From: Planctomycetota bacterium
Lineage (GTDB): Bacteria > Planctomycetota > Phycisphaerae > UBA1845 > UTPLA1
NCBI GenBank assembly: GCA_027295245.1
Contig: JAPULF010000227.1
Location: 1 to 5,539 of the forward strand
Reading direction: 5' to 3'
DNA: 5,539 nt
The position numbers were made by a program, and so were the translations under genes. This document shows, in pieces, positions 1 through 5,539 of the stretch (within the stretch, counting starts at the first letter, position 1; every line of letters begins with the position of its first letter). Under the pieces are notes generated by a model. The model was not told the DNA's origin and searched no databases. It saw only the letters and a program-made list of their open reading frames with translations.

Positions 1-413
1 GGGAGCGCCCCCAGCGGCATTCCGAATCTATTGATGCAGCGTGCGACCGGGGTCCGGCCGCTGACGTGAACCGGGGCGGGATTTCCGGCGTTCCAAATGC
101 GGGCCACGTCGCCGGCGTGACTCAACTCGACGATGGTCACCGCCACGAATCGTCCGGTCGGGAACAATGCTTCGAGTGATCGGTTCCACTTTCGAAAGCA
201 ACCGCCCTCCATGGCGTGGGCCAGATCGTCTTGGCAGATTCGCAAGAAAATGCCGGCGATTGCGGCAGCCTCGGGGCCGTGGCCGCAGGCGTCGGCGAGG
301 ATCAGCCGCGTGGCGTCCTTCGTGCCGACGGCGTGGATAAGGTCGCCGCAAGACTCTCCGGCGAATGACCGTTGCCAGTAGCGGAATCGGGTATCTGTCT
401 TGGTGTCCATCAT
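1..413 (-). CDS. SpoIIE/RsbU-type PP2C serine/threonine phosphatase, N-terminal part (C-terminus off the left edge)
   Basis: The minus-strand frame is open from the ATG at 413 to the window edge: 137 whole codons and no stop. Seen: SCGDLIH (residues 21-27), matching the first metal-binding GD motif (D24); LADACGHGPEAAA (39-51), matching the D-x-x-GHG-xx-AA motif (D41); FVAVTIVEL (89-97) followed by WNAGNPAPV (107-115), matching the core strands and AGHPPP motif; and GMPLGAL (131-137), matching the G-x-PLG motif. The final metal-binding DG motif should lie beyond the edge. Family members dephosphorylate phosphoserine/threonine, typically on STAS anti-anti-sigma proteins in partner switching. 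There is no sensor (GAF, PAS, receiver) domain before the catalytic core, so it is a minimal stand-alone phosphatase. Oddity: Asn replaces the usual His in AGH. The start is supported by a good Shine-Dalgarno; a second ATG follows immediately at 410. The target is unknown because its neighbours lie outside the window. Confidence 0.85.
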   Translation of the reverse strand, partial: MMDTKTDTRFRYWQRSFAGESCGDLIHAVGTKDATRLILADACGHGPEAAAIAGIFLRICQDDLAHAMEGGCFRKWNRSLEALFPTGRFVAVTIVELSHAGDVARIWNAGNPAPVHVSGRTPVARCINRFGMPLGAL

Positions 414-418
414 GCTTT

Positions 419-424
419 CACCTC
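419..424 (-). promoter_or_regulatory. Shine-Dalgarno site of the SpoIIE-type phosphatase
   Basis: On the minus strand the sequence AAGAGGTGAAAGC directly precedes ATG at 413. AGAGGTGA matches the anti-Shine-Dalgarno complement at all but one position. The GAGG core lies 7 nt from the first ATG and 10 nt from the second, which favours 413 as the start. Confidence 0.7.
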
Positions 425-625
425 TTAACCTTAGACATTGCCCAAGGCGGAAAGTTGGCGCCGGACGCGGATTTCGTTACTAGGGCGGTTGAGGGCCCTT
501 TCGGGGCCTGCATTCGTGCATTTTCGTCGCCACCTGGGCAATTGGGGCCGCCCTACGATTAGGCGCATTCCGTCGATGTACGAGGACGGGATTCCTGTAA
601 AGAGCTCTCTCAGAGGCCGTTTTTC

Positions 626-641
626 CCCGGTTGAAACCGGG
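626..641. repeat. Perfect GC-rich inverted repeat (hairpin 1 of a pair)
   Basis: The arms CCCGGTT (626-632) and AACCGGG (635-641) are perfect inverse complements. As RNA this would form a 6-bp stem with a TGAA loop. A run of five T lies just before it on the plus strand (620-624). The T-run is on the wrong side for a rightward terminator, and leftward it would read as an A-run, so it is not a canonical intrinsic terminator in either direction. It lies 3 nt from the next inverted repeat. Confidence 0.6.
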
Positions 642-644
642 CCG

Positions 645-666
645 CACAGTTTCTTTCGAAACTGTG
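645..666. repeat. Perfect 9-bp inverted repeat with 4-nt spacer (hairpin 2 of a pair)
   Basis: The arms CACAGTTTC (645-653) and GAAACTGTG (658-666) are perfect inverse complements around the spacer TTTC. G644 and T667 could add one G-U pair in RNA. The core TTTCGAAA (654-661) is itself a palindrome. With AT-rich arms in a GC-rich gap it resembles a dimeric regulator operator, or a hairpin in the 5' leader of the glycosyltransferase gene about 134 bp downstream. No U-tract follows, so it is not a standard intrinsic terminator. No specific regulator is recognised. Confidence 0.6.
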
Positions 667-695
667 TCGCTATTGTCGGCGGCGGGTTGCGAAGG

Positions 696-720
696 CAGGT
701 CGCTGACTTGACCGGACCTG
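696..720. repeat. Imperfectly spaced dyad, 6-bp arms
   Basis: CAGGTC (696-701) and GACCTG (715-720) are inverse complements separated by 13 nt. The dyad encloses a TTGACC -35-like element at 708-713. It could be an operator over a weak promoter, but arms of this length can arise by chance in a GC-rich gap. Confidence 0.25.
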
Positions 721-799
721 ATGCATCCCCAACCATTGCCGACCCGCAGTAGTGGGGCGATTCGCTGGCGTCGCATGGTCAGGCAGGCGTGGACTCCGA

Positions 800-3181
800 A
801 TGATTGATCCCCGAAAACCGAACTACAGTGACACGCCGGTGTCGGACTCCCGTCCGGATTTCGAATATGGGCGTGCAGATGTCAACGAGCGTCCTTGCGC
901 GACCATCATTACGCCGTACTTCAACACGGGACCGCTGCTCCACGAGACCGCCAAGTGTGTTTTCGGGCAGTCGCTTCAGCAGTGGGAGTGGCTGATCATC
1001 GACGATGGCACGACCGACGCGAATGCTCTCCGCGTGCTGGATCGATATCGCGGCTGCGATCCGCGGGTTCGGGTGATCGAGCATTCGGAGAATCGCGGTC
1101 TGAGCGCGGCGCGCAACACGGGATTTTCGCAGGCCTCGACCGAATTGATTCTGCAACTCGACGCCGACGATTTGATAGAACCGACGACTCTGGAAAAGAG
1201 CGTGTGGTATCTGGAGTCGTTTCCGGCGGCGGCCTTCGTGAAGGGCTACACGGTCGGATTCGGTTCGGAAACGTACTGTTGGACCCGCGGCTTTCACGAG
1301 GGCCAGGCGTTTTTGCGAGAGAATCTCGTGACGGCGACGACGATGATTCGGCGCCGGGTCCATACCGAAGTGGGCGGCTACGACGAGTCGATTCGCGGCG
1401 GCATGGAGGATTGGGATTTCTGGTTGCGCTGCGCGGACCGCGGCCATTGGGGCGGAACGATCCCCGAGTTTTTGGATTGGTATCGGCGGCGGCCGATGGA
1501 AAACCGGGCGTGGGCCAATCTGAACGCGGAGGAAAGCGGCCGGGCGTTTCGGGCGCGGATGCGTCGACAGTGTCCATCGCTGTTCAACGAGCGCTTCCCG
1601 GTCATGGAGCCGCCCGAGTTCGTTCCCTACGGGGGGGCGGGCAGCAAGCCGCCGTTTGCGAATCGACTGACAAAGGGCGGTCGACGACTCTTAATGATCG
1701 TGCCGTGGCTGCAGACGGGCGGCGCCGACAAGTTCAATCTGGATCTGGTGCGGCAGGTTATGAAACGCGGATGGCAGGTGACGATCGCGACGACCTTGAA
1801 CGGTTCACACCATTGGCTGCCTCAGTTCACCGATGCGACGGCGGATGTGTTTCCGATGCACCATTTTCTTCAGCTTGCGGACATGCCGCGTTTCCTGCGA
1901 TACCTGATCGAGTCGCGCGGGCCCGACGTCGTCATGGTCAGCAACAGCGCGCTGGGCTATCTATTGCTATCGTATCTGCGTTCGGCGTGTCCCGGGCCGG
2001 CCTACATCGACTACAACCACATGGAGGAGGAATACTGGCACAATGGCGGTCATCCACGGTTTGGGGCGGGTTTCAAGGACTTGCTGGAACTGAACCTGGT
2101 CACGTCGCAGCACTTGCGGCAATGGATGATCGGTCGGGGGGCCGATGAATCGCGCGTCGAAGTCGCCACCATCAACGTCGATCCGGACGCTTGGCGACCC
2201 GATGCGGAACTGCGTTGCAAGATTCGAGAGGAGCATGGCCTGGACGATCAGACCCAGGTGATTCTGTATGCCGGTCGCATTTGTCCCCAAAAGCAACCGA
2301 AGGTGTTTGCCCAAACCATGCATGCGTTGGCGCGGCGCAAGTGCGAGTTCATGGCGTTGGTAGCAGGCGACGGGGGAGATCTCCCGTGGCTCCAGGACTA
2401 CGTGGATGGGCACGGTCTTGCCGGGCAGGTTCGCTTGCTGGGGCAGGTTTCGAGTGACGAGATGGGCGGTCTGATGAAGGCGGCGGACATTTTCTTTCTG
2501 CCGTCACTTTGGGAAGGGATCGCGCTGTCGATTTATGAAGCCATGGCGTCCGGCCTGACCGTGGTCGGGGCGGCCGTCGGCGGACAGCGCGAATTGGTGA
2601 CGCCGGGCTGCGGGTTTCTGCTGGCCCGGCGCGATGAGGCCCGGGAGGTCGAGCAATATGCCGACTTGCTGGAGCGGTTGTTGCGCGATCCCGACGATCG
2701 GCGACGGATCGGGGAACAGGCCCGCCGGCGCATCTGCGAGCAATTCACGCTCAATGCCATGGGCGAGCGCATGGTTGGGCTGCTCGAACGGGCGATCGGT
2801 CTTCGAAGCGAATGTCCGCGCGAGGCGCCCCCGGCGGGATTGGCCGAGGAGTTCGCGACCCAGGCGATCGAATTCACACGGGCGATCTCGGCGCTGGACC
2901 GCATCGGTCTCATGAGCGTTCGCGATTCGCGGACGGGGTTCGACCTGCAGAACGAAGCGGGGATTCGCGAGTTTGAGGTGGTGACGCAACGACTGTGGCG
3001 GGAAATGCAGACCCGCAACGAGGAGCGCGATTGGCAGCTCGAGGAAGCGCGGCGGTTGGCCTCGGTCTGGGATACGCAGTCGGATCGGGTTCGGTCGGCC
3101 GAAAACAAGGTTGCGGCTTGGGAGAGGCAGGTCCTGGTACGCGTCCTTCGTCGTCTGGGGTTGATCAAGGACATTCACTGA
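800..3181 (+). CDS. Two-domain glycosyltransferase: GT2-type domain fused to GT4-type domain, with coiled-coil tail
   Basis: A protein of 793 residues, numbered from the ATG at 800. Residues about 33-230 form a GT-A (GT2-type) domain: ITPYFNTG strand, IIDDGTTD (66-73) nucleotide-binding aspartates, SAARNTG (102-108), LDADD (120-124) DxD-type motif, and GGMEDWDFW (200-208) with the putative catalytic ED pair at 203-204. Residues about 296-664 form a GT-B (GT4-type) domain: PWLQTGGAD (302-310) acceptor loop, YAGRICPQKQP (490-500) with phosphate-binding Arg493 and Lys498, AGDGG (522-526), and the E-x7-E motif (Glu572, Glu580) in EGIALSIYEAMASG. Residues about 665-793 are helical and charged, coiled-coil-like around 717-779, ending in an amphipathic LVRVLRRLGLIK. 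Both active sites look intact, so it may add two sugars in succession, probably to a lipid-linked or surface glycan at the cytoplasmic membrane. Sugars and acceptor cannot be read from sequence. A GTG at 752 would add 16 residues but has no Shine-Dalgarno and an atypical extension; 800 has only a weak AGGCAGG 12 nt upstream. Confidence 0.93.
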   Translation: MIDPRKPNYSDTPVSDSRPDFEYGRADVNERPCATIITPYFNTGPLLHETAKCVFGQSLQQWEWLIIDDGTTDANALRVLDRYRGCDPRVRVIEHSENRGLSAARNTGFSQASTELILQLDADDLIEPTTLEKSVWYLESFPAAAFVKGYTVGFGSETYCWTRGFHEGQAFLRENLVTATTMIRRRVHTEVGGYDESIRGGMEDWDFWLRCADRGHWGGTIPEFLDWYRRRPMENRAWANLNAEESGRAFRARMRRQCPSLFNERFPVMEPPEFVPYGGAGSKPPFANRLTKGGRRLLMIVPWLQTGGADKFNLDLVRQVMKRGWQVTIATTLNGSHHWLPQFTDATADVFPMHHFLQLADMPRFLRYLIESRGPDVVMVSNSALGYLLLSYLRSACPGPAYIDYNHMEEEYWHNGGHPRFGAGFKDLLELNLVTSQHLRQWMIGRGADESRVEVATINVDPDAWRPDAELRCKIREEHGLDDQTQVILYAGRICPQKQPKVFAQTMHALARRKCEFMALVAGDGGDLPWLQDYVDGHGLAGQVRLLGQVSSDEMGGLMKAADIFFLPSLWEGIALSIYEAMASGLTVVGAAVGGQRELVTPGCGFLLARRDEAREVEQYADLLERLLRDPDDRRRIGEQARRRICEQFTLNAMGERMVGLLERAIGLRSECPREAPPAGLAEEFATQAIEFTRAISALDRIGLMSVRDSRTGFDLQNEAGIREFEVVTQRLWREMQTRNEERDWQLEEARRLASVWDTQSDRVRSAENKVAAWERQVLVRVLRRLGLIKDIH

Positions 3182-3308
3182 GTGCGCCGTTCGTCCTTGG
3201 CGGGGGCTGCCGAAATCGGCCCGGAGCGGCCAGCCGGTGATCGACCAAAGCGAGTCCGGATTTCACGTCCTAATCATACTGGTTTCACCCTCGAGGGCTT
3301 CGAGCGGG

Positions 3309-3314
3309 TATAAT
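3309..3314 (+). promoter_or_regulatory. Candidate -10 box of the FG-GAP/UnbV gene promoter
   Basis: A perfect TATAAT in the context GAGCGGGTATAATGTCG, which stands out in GC-rich sequence. It ends 49 nt before the ATG at 3364 and predicts a 5' leader of about 40 nt. The -35 is poor: TTTCAC at 3283-3288 gives a 20-bp spacer and TTCACC at 3284-3289 gives 19 bp. No TG extension precedes the box. The call rests on the -10 match and its position. Confidence 0.55.
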
Positions 3315-3352
3315 GTCGTGGTCGCGGAAGGCGATGCGTCTCGGATAGGTCC

Positions 3353-3357
3353 AGGAG
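3353..3357 (+). promoter_or_regulatory. Shine-Dalgarno site of the FG-GAP/UnbV gene
   Basis: AGGAG lies 6 nt (TGGGGA) before the ATG at 3364. This is near-consensus sequence at ideal spacing. It fixes the start, which is also where a signal peptide begins. Confidence 0.8.
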
Positions 3358-3363
3358 TGGGGA

Positions 3364-5157
3364 ATGGCCTTGTCAACTGTACGCTTGAAGATCCTGCCGT
3401 ACTGCTTTCTTGCGCTTTTGGCGACAGGATTGCCTGCGGCGGCCCAGGTCTCGTTTCAGGACGTCACGACATCGTCCGGCGTGGATTATCTGCATTGGGA
3501 CGGCGTGCAGCCCGCCGCGATTGAGGGGTCCGATCGCCAGTTCCTTCACATGATCGGGGCGGCGGCGGCCGGTGACTATGACAACGACGGCTGGCCCGAT
3601 TTATACGTCACGCGCTTCGATGAACCCAATCTTCTATTTCATAATCTTCAAGACGGCACGTTCGAGGAAGTTGGCGCTGCCGCGGGCGTGGACCTCGATT
3701 CCTGGAGCACGCACTGCGGGTGGGGTGATATCGACAACGATGGATTCCTCGATCTGTACGTGCTTACGTTTGATCGATTCGGACGCGACTACCTCTACAT
3801 GAACAACGGCGCGGGCGGGTTCACTGAGAGCGCCGTGGCTCGGGGCGTCGATATTCCCGAGTCCAGCGGCACGGCCCGTCGCATGAGCGGGGCGGCATTC
3901 GGTGATTACGACCTGGACGGTGCGCTGGACCTCATGGTGACGGAATGGAGTTTCGCCACGTCGAAGAATCTGCTCTTTCATAACGACGGCCTCGGATTCT
4001 TCACGGATGTGAGCACTGCGGCCGGCGTGTCGCTTGCGAACGTGTTCGGATTCGCCCCGAAATTCGCCGACGTGAATAACGACGGTTGGCCGGATCTTCT
4101 GGTGGCGGCGGACTTTCAAATGAGCAAATTGCTGAGCAACCTCGGCAACGGGCAGTTTCAGGACGTCACCCTTTCCGCCGGGGTGGGCACGGACGAAAAC
4201 GGGATGGGATCGGCGGTCGACGACTACGACAACGACGGCGATCTGGATTGGTTTGTCACGTCGATCTACGACGGCGAGAATACGTGCGAAGCGCAGCCAT
4301 GCACCTGGAGTGATTCCGGCAATCGTCTCTATCGCAATGACCTGAATTTCTCGTTTTCCGACGCCACGGATTCCGTCGGGGTGCGTGAAGGGTACTGGGG
4401 GTGGGGAACGTCCTTTTTGGATTTCGATAATGACGGCGACCTGGACCTGGGCATGACCAACGGCATTATTTTTCCGTGGGCGCCTGTGGAGGATTTATTC
4501 AACGAGGATCCGGCCCGACTCTGGGAGAACGACGGCACCGGCGTGATGACGGAGGTCAGCGGTACGTATGGGTTTGTAGACACCGGTTCGGGCAAGGGCT
4601 TCCTGGTATTCGATTTCGATCGCGATGGCGATCAGGACGTGTTCATCGTCAACAACGGGGGGCATCCGGTTCTGTTCCGCAACGACGGCGGCAACAACAA
4701 CGCCTGGCTTCAGGTATCTTTGCAGGGAAATCAAACCAACCACTTTGGAATCGGCGCCCGGGTGGAAGTACAGGTGACCGACGGCGGCACGGTTCAGATG
4801 CGCGAGATTTCGGCCGGCTCGAACTTCATGTCCCAGAATGAAGTGATCGCCCATTTCGGATTGGGGTCCGGCACGTCCACGGTGCATCTCGTGCGCGTGG
4901 AGTGGCCGGTCAGCGGGCTGTTGCAGGAGTTCTGGAATGTCCCGGCCAACCAGCGATTGGCTCTGATCGAAGCGCCCAAGGGCGATGTGAATATGGACGG
5001 TCAGGCGGACCCCAATGACACCTCACCGTTGGTCGGATTACTTCTGGGCGACACGCCGTCAGGGCTGATGCAGGCTTGGGCGGCGGACGCGAGTGGTGAC
5101 GGTCAAATCGACGGCGCAGATGTCAAACCCTTTATCGATGCCGTTATGGGTCAGTAG
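3364..5157 (+). CDS. Secreted seven-repeat FG-GAP/VCBS beta-propeller with ASPIC/UnbV domain and dockerin-like C-terminus (CRTAC1-like)
   Basis: A 597-residue exported protein. Residues 1-27 are a signal peptide: basic start (R7, K9), hydrophobic core LPYCFLALLATGL, and a likely signal peptidase I cut at AAA|Q (27/28). Seven calcium-binding loops of the D-x-D-x-DG-xx-D kind begin at D71, D122, D181, D236, D287, D353 and D417, spaced 51-66 residues apart, as expected for FG-GAP/VCBS blades of a seven-bladed propeller. Residues about 446-535 match ASPIC/UnbV: NAWLQVSLQG, FGIGARVEV, HFGLG (497-501) and VEWPVSG. The C-terminus has two EF-hand-like loops, D541-D552 (DVNMDGQADPND) and D575-D586 (DASGDGQIDGAD), the paired arrangement of a type I dockerin module. 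The propeller plus UnbV layout resembles the CRTAC1-like family. The protein is probably extracellular or surface-held and calcium-stabilised, in binding or adhesion; no catalytic motif is seen. No PEP-CTERM, LPXTG or transmembrane anchor is present, so the dockerin-like module may mediate attachment. The exact role and partner are unknown. Confidence 0.93.
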   Translation: MALSTVRLKILPYCFLALLATGLPAAAQVSFQDVTTSSGVDYLHWDGVQPAAIEGSDRQFLHMIGAAAAGDYDNDGWPDLYVTRFDEPNLLFHNLQDGTFEEVGAAAGVDLDSWSTHCGWGDIDNDGFLDLYVLTFDRFGRDYLYMNNGAGGFTESAVARGVDIPESSGTARRMSGAAFGDYDLDGALDLMVTEWSFATSKNLLFHNDGLGFFTDVSTAAGVSLANVFGFAPKFADVNNDGWPDLLVAADFQMSKLLSNLGNGQFQDVTLSAGVGTDENGMGSAVDDYDNDGDLDWFVTSIYDGENTCEAQPCTWSDSGNRLYRNDLNFSFSDATDSVGVREGYWGWGTSFLDFDNDGDLDLGMTNGIIFPWAPVEDLFNEDPARLWENDGTGVMTEVSGTYGFVDTGSGKGFLVFDFDRDGDQDVFIVNNGGHPVLFRNDGGNNNAWLQVSLQGNQTNHFGIGARVEVQVTDGGTVQMREISAGSNFMSQNEVIAHFGLGSGTSTVHLVRVEWPVSGLLQEFWNVPANQRLALIEAPKGDVNMDGQADPNDTSPLVGLLLGDTPSGLMQAWAADASGDGQIDGADVKPFIDAVMGQ

Positions 5158-5268
5158 GGCCTTTCGGGCGGATCCAGGCGTGCGACGCTCAATTGCTTGA
5201 AATCGAGACGGCACGGGCCGTTCGCGAACGAACGGCCCGAGCGCCAACTGCCGGTTATGTGATATCGA
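5158..5268. other. Convergent intergenic region
   Basis: This 111-bp gap separates two genes pointing at each other. Apart from the strong hairpin at 5214-5239 and a minor GCC-TTTCG-GGC dyad just after the propeller gene's stop, nothing was recognised. Confidence 0.6.
5214..5239. terminator. Likely bidirectional terminator hairpin between convergent genes
   Basis: The arms CGGGCCGTTCG (5214-5224) and CGAACGGCCCG (5229-5239) are perfect 11-bp inverse complements around a CGAA loop. The hairpin sits 57 nt after the stop of the propeller gene and 30 nt past the stop of the leftward S74 gene, the expected place for a shared terminator. Neither strand has a U-tract after the stem, so it is non-canonical. 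It could instead stabilise 3' ends or act with Rho. Confidence 0.6.
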
Positions 5269-5539
5269 TCAACGTGACTTCGAGGGCCCGACGAGCTTTT
5301 CGAGACGCTCCAGCCGGGCGCGAAACGCGTCGTTCGCGAGTTGCAGTTTGGCGATCTGCTCTTTCTCGCTTGCGATTTCGGCGTCCTTCTGCTTGATTGA
5401 CGTGCTCAGTTCCCTGACGGCCTCTACCAGCAGCGGCGTCAAACGGCCGTAGTCCACCGAGTAGTATCCGTCACTGCCCTTGTTGACAACGCTCGGCAGC
5501 ACGCCATTGATCTCCTGGGCGATGAATCCGACTTGGCGC
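5269..5539 (-). CDS. S74-type intramolecular chaperone (endosialidase chaperone) protein, C-terminal part (N-terminus off the right edge)
   Basis: The minus-strand frame enters from the right edge and ends at TGA (5271-5269), giving 89 residues. The first residues, RQVGFIAQEINGVLPSVV, followed by DGYYSVDYGRLTPLLVEAVREL, are a close match to the C-terminal half of the S74 intramolecular chaperone domain (VGFIAQE-x-x-x-VLP-VV and Y-x-x-L-xPLLVEAxxEL). The last about 50 residues are a charged coiled coil (KDAEIASEKEQIAKL, RARLERLEKL), the trimerising helix of this domain. In phage tail spikes and bacterial fibres the domain helps fold a trimeric beta-rich stalk and is then cut off autocatalytically; the catalytic Ser/Lys region would lie outside the window. 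A GTG at 5502 is not a believable start, because the conserved motif runs through it upstream. The passenger is unseen, so it could be a secreted fibre or, less likely, a prophage tail fibre. Confidence 0.9.
   Translation of the reverse strand, partial: RQVGFIAQEINGVLPSVVNKGSDGYYSVDYGRLTPLLVEAVRELSTSIKQKDAEIASEKEQIAKLQLANDAFRARLERLEKLVGPSKSR

Larger units (their letters stand above)
414..799. other. Divergent intergenic region between the phosphatase and glycosyltransferase genes
   Basis: This 386-bp region separates two divergently oriented genes, so it should hold promoters for both. No convincing sigma-70 promoter was found on either strand. A TTGACC at 708-713 could be a -35 element for the rightward gene, but no good -10 lies at normal spacing. 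Open frames of about 100 codons exist on both strands (438-752 plus; 431-736 minus). They overlap each other, lack recognisable motifs and look like GC-rich chance frames. The region holds two adjacent perfect inverted repeats (626-641 and 645-666), a looser dyad (696-720), and a short GC hairpin (494-508, five base pairs with a TTTCG loop). A small RNA or a long structured 5' leader is possible but not shown. Confidence 0.6.
3182..3363. other. Intergenic region upstream of the FG-GAP/UnbV gene
   Basis: This 182-bp gap follows the glycosyltransferase stop. Its left part has only weak dyads, for example GCCG-AAAT-CGGC at 3209-3220, with no U-tract, so there is no confident terminator. Its right part contains a consensus TATAAT and a strong Shine-Dalgarno for the next gene, arguing that this gene is transcribed from its own promoter rather than only by readthrough. 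No small gene or RNA was recognised. Confidence 0.5.

Noticed and set aside
620..641. Intrinsic terminator made of the T-run and hairpin at 626-641
   Set aside because: On the plus strand the T-run precedes the stem; on the minus strand it reads as an A-run after the stem. Neither gives stem followed by U-tract.
431..752. Overlapping open frames of about 100 codons on both strands in the divergent gap
   Set aside because: They overlap each other, have Arg/Pro-rich GC-driven composition, show no recognisable motif and would cover the inverted repeats. No good ribosome-binding site supports them.
752..799. Upstream GTG start for the glycosyltransferase
   Set aside because: The frame is open, but there is no Shine-Dalgarno, and the 16 added residues do not look like part of the domain or like a signal peptide. 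The ATG at 800 is preferred, although its own ribosome-binding site is weak.
895..2148. Long open frame of 417 codons inside the glycosyltransferase gene in another plus frame
   Set aside because: It is a frame shadow typical of GC-rich coding DNA; the translation is Arg/Gly/Ser-rich without domain motifs, while the main frame has intact motifs of two glycosyltransferase families.
3209..3220. Terminator after the glycosyltransferase gene
   Set aside because: Only four base pairs with an AAAT loop and no following T-run; too weak to call.
3583..4647. DNA-level repeats from the recurring aspartate-rich loops
   Set aside because: The similarity reflects the repeated calcium-binding protein motif of the propeller blades; it is not a separate mobile or tandem DNA repeat.
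5500..5502. GTG start giving a 77-residue small protein at the right edge
   Set aside because: The frame continues upstream to the edge with the conserved S74 motif, so this is an internal valine codon of a larger protein.

Overview
The window is GC-rich and densely coding. It reads as chromosomal DNA from a free-living bacterium, most plausibly a Planctomycetota member (Phycisphaerae-like) or a related lineage. This is inferred from gene content: a secreted FG-GAP/UnbV propeller ending in a dockerin-like calcium module, a non-phage protein ending in an S74-type chaperone domain, and a short SpoIIE-type phosphatase. There is no rRNA, conserved marker gene or other phylogenetic anchor, so the assignment is tentative. 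No tRNA, CRISPR array, insertion sequence or integrase was seen.

Layout. (1) 1-413, minus strand: the N-terminal 137 residues of a SpoIIE/RsbU-type PP2C phosphatase whose C-terminus lies beyond the left edge. (2) 414-799: a divergent intergenic region with two adjacent perfect inverted repeats (626-641 and 645-666) and a looser dyad. (3) 800-3181, plus strand: a large two-domain glycosyltransferase (GT2-type then GT4-type, with a helical/coiled-coil tail). (4) 3182-3363: a gap containing a TATAAT -10 box and a strong Shine-Dalgarno for the next gene. (5) 3364-5157, plus strand: a secreted seven-repeat FG-GAP/VCBS propeller with an ASPIC/UnbV domain and a dockerin-like C-terminus. (6) 5158-5268: a convergent gap with an 11-bp perfect hairpin. 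(7) 5269-5539, minus strand: the C-terminal 89 residues of an S74 (endosialidase-type chaperone) protein entering from the right edge.

How the genes relate. At least three transcription units are implied: the phosphatase leftward, the glycosyltransferase and propeller genes rightward, and the S74 gene leftward. The propeller gene probably has its own promoter. The glycosyltransferase, propeller and S74 proteins could all contribute to the cell surface or exterior (glycan synthesis, secreted calcium-binding adhesion-like protein, self-trimerising surface fibre), and the phosphatase could belong to a partner-switching regulator. That is inference from domain families. Nothing here demonstrates a single coordinated system, and I found no convincing evidence of an undescribed one. 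The most unusual items are the paired hairpins at 626-666, the domain architectures of the two large proteins, and the S74 domain outside an obvious phage context.
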